Part shown: positions 58,671-64,000 of the stretch, in pieces
How positions within the stretch are numbered: position 1 is the stretch's first letter
How the letters are laid out: every line of letters starts with the position of its first letter
From: Odobenus rosmarus divergens
Taxonomy: Eukaryota > Chordata > Mammalia > Carnivora > Odobenidae
Reading direction: 5' to 3'
NCBI RefSeq assembly: GCF_000321225.1
Contig: NW_004451870.1
Coordinates: forward strand, 118,429 to 182,428
Length of the DNA: 64,000 nucleotides
Translations under genes and position numbers: made by a program
The notes under the pieces: generated by a model
Told to the model about the DNA's origin: nothing
Database searches by the model: none
The model's input: only the letters and a program-made list of their open reading frames with translations

Positions 58671-58993
58671 CATGTAGGTTTTGAATCATTGTTCGTGATG
58701 TTTCTCATCCATCCAATGTCCTCCCACTTTGTACACCTGGGAGATTTGGATTTTCTCACTTTAGTAATCTGAATTGTTTGTGCTGATATTTCTTTCTGAG
58801 AGGGATGGCCAATATCCATGCATGGGACAAGACTCAGGTGCTTCTACTCAAAATAATTACCAATGAAGTAGTTGCTGCTCTAGACTTAAGTTAGAAACTG
58901 AGATAGTCGAGAAACACATTTAAAAACGGGAACCTGCTGAGGCTTGGTGCTTAGGCCCTTGTTGCCGCCAGACCATCTGCATGAAAGCCTTCA

Positions 58994-59445
58994 GTAGTTC
59001 CATTTCAAGTTTTTTGAGAAACCTCCATACTATTTTCCTTAGTGGCTGCACCAGTTTACATTCCCACCAGTAGAGCATGAGGGTTTCCTTTTTCCACATT
59101 CTTGCCAACATTTGTTATCTTTTGTCTTCTGGATCATAGCCATTCTAACAGGTGTGAAAGTGGTATCTCATTGTGTTTTTTTTCCTAAAACTCTATTTTT
59201 ATTGTTATGTTAATCACCATACATTACATCATTAGTTTTTGATGTAGTGTTCCATGATTCATTGTTTGCATATAACATCATTGTGGTTTTGATCTGCATT
59301 TCCCTGATGATTAGTGATGTTGAGCATCTTTTCATGTATCTGTTGGCCATTTGGATATCTTCTTGAAAAATATCTATTCATTTCCTCTGTTCATTTTATA
59401 ATCAGATTATTTATTTTTTATTGAGTTGTATGAAATCTTTATATG
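58994..59445 (-). mobile_element. Old L1, ORF2 C-terminal part
   Basis: It continues the L1 of 57275-57957: AAACCTCCATACTATTTTCC, TTTACATTCCCACCAGTAGAG, AGCATCTTTTCATGTATCTG. It contains a small nested L1 tail (59168-59285). At about 59446 the orientation flips. Confidence 0.9.
59168..59285 (-). mobile_element. Short nested L1 3' end
   Basis: Antisense L1 tip (ATGTTAATCACCATACATTA, CATCATTAGTTTTTGATGTAG, TTCCATGATTCATTG), about 100 bp. It is flanked by TCATTGTG at 59168-59175 and 59278-59285, which is sequence of the host L1. Confidence 0.92.
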
Positions 59446-59740
59446 ACTTAAATATAAGACCTTATACTGTAAAACTCCTAAAAGAAAACATAGGGAAGAA
59501 GCTCCTTGATATTGGTCTTGGCAATGATTTTTTGGATATGACACCAAGAGCACAAGCAACAAAGGCAAAAATCAGCAAGTGGGACTACATCAAACTGAGA
59601 AGCTACTACACAGTAAGAAAAACCAGTCAACCAAATGAAAAGGCAATGTACTGAATGGGAGAAAATATTTGCAAACCATAAATTGAGTAAGGGGTTAATC
59701 TTAGATCTAAAATATGTTAATACTTTACAAATTTTAAAAT
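59446..59740 (+). mobile_element. Old L1, inverted 5' segment
   Basis: Plus-strand ORF2 remnant (VKLLKENIGKKLLDIGLGND, KISKWDYIKLRSYYTVRKT) that in L1 coordinates ends where the minus-strand part at 59445 begins. With 57275-59445 it forms one minus-strand L1 with a twin-priming inversion at its 5' end. Confidence 0.88.
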
Positions 59741-59744
59741 AGTT

Positions 59745-60560
59745 ATAGATTTATAGACAACTTGTGAAATGGTATAGAGAATTCCCATATACCTCATACC
59801 CAGTTTCCTCTATTAATAACATCTTAAATTAGTATGGTATATTTGCCACAATTAACCAGGATTGTACCTTATTATTTTTTAGAAATTCATTATTTTTTGT
59901 TGTACATTCATATGTGTTTTTCTATTTTAAAGATATTTGAGTGTTTTTTATTGAAGTATAGTTGGCATACATTGTTATACTAGTTTTAGATGTACAACAT
60001 AGTGATTTGACAATTCTATACATTATGCTATGCTCCCACAATAAGTGTAGTTACCATCTGTCACCAAATTGTACATTATTATTCACTAAAGTCCACATTT
60101 ATTCATATTTCCTTACCTTTTACTTCATGTCCTCTTTTTGTTCCAGGATCTCAGGCAGGATACCACATAATACATAATATGTAATTATGTCTCCTTAGGC
60201 CCTTTTGGCTGTGACTATTTCTTAAGCTTGACTTATTTTTGCAGACCTTGACAGTTCTGAGGATTACTAGCCAGATATTTCATAGAAACTTTCTTAATCA
60301 ACTTTTTCTGATTAGATTGGGGTATGGGTTTTTAGGAGGGAGACCACAGAGGTAAAGCACTGTTATCATCACATCATTTCAAGGGTACATACTATCATGA
60401 TGACTTTTCACTATTAGTGTTATCTTTGATCACCCAGTTGAAGTAGTGTTTATCAAATTTCTCTGCAGTAAAAGTTATTTTTCTCTTGTTACATAGAAAA
60501 CTGGATGTTCTCTTCCCACTCCTGAGCTAGCCCATTATCATGTAAAGTGGAATGGAGCTG
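59745..60560 (-). mobile_element. Ancient L1M-type 3' UTR
   Basis: CCCAGTTTCCTCTATTAATA, ATCTTAAATTAGTATGGTAT, TGTTCCAGGATCTCAGGCAG, TCTCCTTAGGCCCTTTTGGC, GACCACAGAGGTAAAGCACT and CATCATTTCAAGGGTACATA are in the order of old L1M 3' UTRs read in reverse. Interrupted by a nested tail at 59861-60083. Confidence 0.75.
59861..60083 (-). mobile_element. Nested ancient L1 3' end
   Basis: Insert 59877-60067, containing TTATTGAAGTATAGTTGGCA, GATGTACAACATAGTGATTT and AGTGTAGTTACCATCTGTCA (complement of an L1M 3' end). Flanked by the 16-bp duplication ATTGTAC, C or A, TTATTATT, sequence of the host L1M. Confidence 0.85.
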
Positions 60561-63149
60561 TGTTCCTTCCACCAGCAAATCTAGCTTTGTAGTCCAAGCA
60601 CCTCTCTGTAAGGACTATCAGTGAAGGACCAGGGGATTCTTATGTGGGAACTTGAGTTATTAGTGAATTTTATGACAGCTAACCCTGTGTATTAGTTGAC
60701 ACGTTAGGACTATTAAACCCCTAGCAAGTCATCAGAATTACTGACCTATGGCTCCAGAGGATTCTGCTTGAATTAAGCAGATTCAGCCTGTGTCTCTAGG
60801 TGTATACATCTCTTTAGATGATGGGGTTTTAGTTTATATTGTGATGTCAGTTCTCTGATGGGTCCAAAATAAGTAATTGATTTTCAGTTTGCCCAGCTTT
60901 CTCTTGTTAAGGATGAGTGTGGTAACTTTTAACCTCTTTGCTTGTCATAGCTGGTCCTGGAAGTCTCTTCATCATTATTTTAAATATTTAATACGGAAAA
61001 CATGTTAAAAGAACTGTGTATCTTCCACATTTTCTGAACCACAGCAGCACTGATGAGGTTAATTAAAAAGATTCCCTTGAAAGGTCTGATTTCCTATTTC
61101 TTTCTTCTCACTTGGAGTTCTGATGTAGTGAAGTGCAAAAGGACTCTGTGAATGATTCTTACATTCTCTATTTTTGTTACCCTGATGATTAGCACCTCCC
61201 TGAAACAATCAATCATATTCAGAATCCTAGAAAGCCTTGATGACAAATCAGCACATGCAAAAGATAACAGATATTCAGATGTGAGGTATTTAAATTTGGA
61301 ATATTCTTTGGTGAGAGATAATTTAGTATGTGTAGAAGCAGTCTTGATGACCAGTCCTTCATAGGTTGGGCAGGATTAATAATTTAAGTACATTTCTCCT
61401 GGGAAAATGAAATACTTGATTGATTATAGCCTGTGGACACGATTCATACGTAAGAGGCTTATTTGAAGTTCACTCCAAGGCTTCCCAGTATTCTCACATT
61501 GTAGCTATGATATGATTGTACTTGGAAGGAACACAGGATTAGGAATGTCCACAACCACAACCTTGAAAGACTTTGATCTTTTTCTCCTAGCTATTTGACA
61601 CATCTGCAAATGTCTCAGTTTTCCATCATAACTTTCTATGGACCCTTTGAATATAATGTAGCAATATTACAGACCTCATTCTGCTGTCTATAGACTTCAT
61701 CATCTGATGATTAAATGTGGCACAATGCTATGGCAGTTTCTTTATTTTGTAGGGAGTTTTGAATGACATGTGTTTCTCTAAGTTGACCTTTGAGACTCTG
61801 TATTCCTGATTAGCAAGGTGGATATTAGCATTGGTTTATACAGTATATGCTTATTTTCTAAAACAGAATCTCTAGATTTTTTCTAGACTCTGGATTTTTC
61901 TAGAATCTCTGTGTTTTTCCCTAATCAGAATCTATTTATGTTATCAGATGATGATATGTTGAATTAAACAAAAACCAAAAAAAGCCAAAGAAGATTTTAA
62001 CAAGGTAAAGTCCTTTATTGCTACATTTCTTTTGGACAAATTGGTCACAAACCTTTGCAAAAAAACAAGTGAAACTAAGCAAGCAAGCAAGCAAGCAATA
62101 ATGCCTATCAACATGCTTAAATCTACTGAAAACACTAAGGACGTTTCACCATAAAATGAAAACAAGCATTAGGATTGACTTTTATACCTCATAAAAAAAA
62201 CGCGTAAGAGGCAGGCTCATCTTATTATAGCAACACTGACCAGGAAAGATTGGCCAAAAATAAATTGAAAAGGATAAAGTGATTTGGATGCAAGTGTCCT
62301 TAACTTTATTGTTTATCTCACTGAGGTCTCAGTTGTGATCCAAAAACATTCCAGCCTTAGTCCGAGCATCTGTCCTGCTGTGTACCCAGAGGAAGGCTGT
62401 ACTTCCTGCCTAATGGAGGGGCCCCAGACAGTTACTTGCAGTCATCTAGTCCGACAGTACAAGGCAGGCAATTGAAGGCCTTTTAATTGATTGATCTATC
62501 CATTCAATCATTCATTTATTTATTTCTAATAACTGAAGGACTAGAAACAAGATCTGTGTACTCATTTTGAAATGAGTTCAAGACACTGCACTTAAAATTC
62601 ATTTAATTTCAGATGGTCAGGCTCATTAAAAATATGAGGGCAAGTGATCAGCAGCAGGCCTTCTGCATAACTCTTGAAAGCCTCTGTTCCTTTCAGTGTT
62701 AATGAGAGTGCGAGCTTTAGAAACAACAGCAGGGAAACAAGCTCAGATGGTTAGAAACAAAGATTAGAATTTCACAAATGCTTTGGTTGACACTGTGGCA
62801 TTTCTAATTGTTCTATTTATTGTGTTATACATTAGCCAGCTTATTTGAGTGGGCTTATTAGTAACAGGCTCATGCACAATCACATTGAGTATATGAAGCT
62901 ATTAGCATTACACAGATCATCTGCATGCAGCAAATATTGCAGGAGTTTCTCATACATTGCTTTTTACCTTTAATTGGAATTTAGTATGAAAAGTTCCCTA
63001 TGAAGGAAATATTTAGCCTTACTTGGACAGACAAAGGAAAACTCTGCCAATGCAATTTTTATCCTTACTATCTACTCAATCCAGATTCATTTATTTATTC
63101 TATAAATACAAAAAATGTAAACTAATCTTTAGGATATGGAATTTAATTT
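60561..63149. other. Unique sequence, possibly including conserved non-coding DNA
   Basis: No gene or clear transposable element. A (AAGC)n run of about six units lies at 62077-62098. A local TTTTTCTAGA pattern repeats at about 61873-61905. The stretch 62600-62990 is repeat-free and dense in short ATTA/TAATTG-type words. Confidence 0.45.
62077..62098. repeat. (AAGC)n microsatellite
   Basis: Five to six AAGC units. Confidence 0.9.
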
Positions 63150-63162
63150 TGATATGATGTGT

Positions 63163-63206
63163 GTGTATATATATATATATAGGTGTGTGTATATAAATAT
63201 ATATAT
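63163..63206. repeat. TA/TG microsatellite
   Basis: GTGTGTATATATATATATAT, then GTGTGTATATAAATATATAT. Confidence 0.85.
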
Positions 63207-63809
63207 CATACATATAAACATAATATAAAGGAAGTATTATAAAAGAGTGGGTATGGATGAACTTTTTAATAAATGATATTGAGAAAATTTGCTTCATAGA
63301 AACTTTAAGGTAAATTCTCACATCCTACCATTACTAAGTTCCAGATAAATTAAAGAGCTAAATATAAATTTTAAGTCATAAAATACTGGAGAAAATATAG
63401 AAGCATATATAAACATCTAAAGCATAAACTGATAGACTTGACAATATAAGTTAAAAATTTTCTGTACATTAGAAATATAATACATAATAATGAACCAATG
63501 ATATAACTCATTAGAGGAGTATTTTCAATAAATATGTGAAGAGTTCATCTCAATATCTAAATAACACAAATGAATAAATTATGAGAAAGGGACTTAAGAA
63601 GACTCATTACAAAAAGAAAACATGGTCAAGAAGTAAAAAATTAGTCAATATATTTATAATCAAAGATACATGGGATATTATCACTTTTCCCTCACATTTC
63701 AAATGTTCATATACAATATTGAATTTTACTTCTTTCACATTCCCAGCTAACATTTATATATGCTAAGTATCTGCTTACTCTTTTTTTTCTATATTTATGT
63801 TAAACATTA

Positions 63810-64000
63810 TGTTTGTTCTTTTTTTTAATTTTATTGTGTTATGTTAATCACCATACATTATATCATTAGTTTTTTTTTGCCTTTTTTATATCATTATGTT
63901 AATCACCATACATCATTAGTTTTTGATGTAGTGTTCCATGATTCATTGTTTGTGCATAACACCCAGTGCTCCATGCAGAACGTGCCCTCTTTAATACCCA
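63810..64000 (-). mobile_element. L1 3' end with duplicated tip, continuing beyond the window
   Basis: Antisense L1 tail: T-run, then TTATGTTAATCACCATACAT and ATCATTAGTTTTT at 63839-63876. A second T-run and the same words follow at 63896-63923, continuing into GATGTAGTGTTCCATGATTC, ACACCCAGTGCTCCATGCAG. The right end of the element lies outside the window. The doubled tip means either two L1 insertions at the same A-rich site or a local duplication. Confidence 0.93.

Larger units (their letters stand above)
57950..59001 (-). mobile_element. Retroposed cassette of unknown origin inside old L1
   Basis: The host L1 is exactly continuous across this block: GGTAGTTCT at 57949-57957 and AGTAGTTCC at 58993-59001 are the same L1 position, giving a 7-8 bp duplication (GTAGTTC). 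The insert begins at the left with a run of T, so its sense is minus with a poly-A tail. Without the SINE nested in that tail, about 0.8 kb is non-L1. Part of it (about 58490-58670) resembles a MaLR-class LTR on the plus strand. The rest is unrecognised, and its longest frame is 62 aa. It looks like a reverse-transcribed copy of a non-coding transcript, but a composite element is possible. Confidence 0.6.

Noticed and set aside
1..64000. CRISPR array, operon, riboswitch or prokaryotic terminator
   Set aside because: No direct-repeat/spacer pattern. SINEs, L1s and AT-rich non-coding DNA show a mammalian genome, where these do not apply.

Overview
The window looks like nuclear DNA of a carnivoran mammal, most likely a non-canid caniform (bear, mustelid or seal type). 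The main evidence is about a dozen copies of the carnivore tRNA-Lys-derived SINE. Each has the head GCGCCTGGGTGGCTCAGT, a CT-rich middle, and an AAATAAATAAATAAAATCTT tail followed by poly-A. The carnivore L1 3' end, which contains GAGCACTGGGTGTTAT, recurs throughout. The base composition is AT-rich and CpG-poor, as in a gene desert or a long intron. The species assignment is an inference from repeat subfamilies.

No complete protein-coding gene, RNA gene or CpG island was found. Nearly all longer open frames are chance frames or pieces of retrotransposons. Two short segments look like exons on the + strand, with splice-like borders and unusually many CpGs for this region: 36455-36500 (46 nt, one open frame) and 7488-7567 (80 nt). 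The window could therefore lie within the introns of a large gene, but I could not name one.

Layout. 1-9.3 kb: unique AT-rich DNA with a MER5A-like DNA transposon, MIRs, two ordinary SINEs and one chimeric SINE (4332-4673) carrying an inverted copy of DNA from about 0.8 kb away. 9.4-12.5 kb: an old L1 with a 5' inversion. 12.5-23.5 kb: mostly unique, with short L1 3' ends, SINEs and MIRs. 23.5-25.7 kb: a younger 5'-inverted L1 carrying a nested 104-bp L1 tail. 25.7-39.3 kb: unique DNA with scattered MIR, L2-like, Tigger-like and SINE copies, and the best exon candidate. 39.3-50.5 kb: an old near-full-length minus-strand L1 (5' UTR, ORF1, ORF2, 3' UTR) split by a 3.9-kb younger L1 and three SINEs. 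51-57.2 kb: unique DNA, a Tigger-like element and a decayed ERV-L pol remnant. 57.3-60.6 kb: a stack of old L1s, one with a 5' inversion, holding a roughly 1-kb retroposed cassette of unknown origin, a SINE and two L1 tails. 60.6-64 kb: unique, possibly conserved DNA ending in an L1 3' end that runs off the window.

There is no operon-like or pathway organisation. What the window records is layered retrotransposition, ordered by nesting and target-site duplications (TSDs). The most informative items are the chimeric SINE, the L1 3' UTR made of two tandem modules together with a separate insertion that ends at the first module, the retroposed cassette, and the 46-nt exon candidate.
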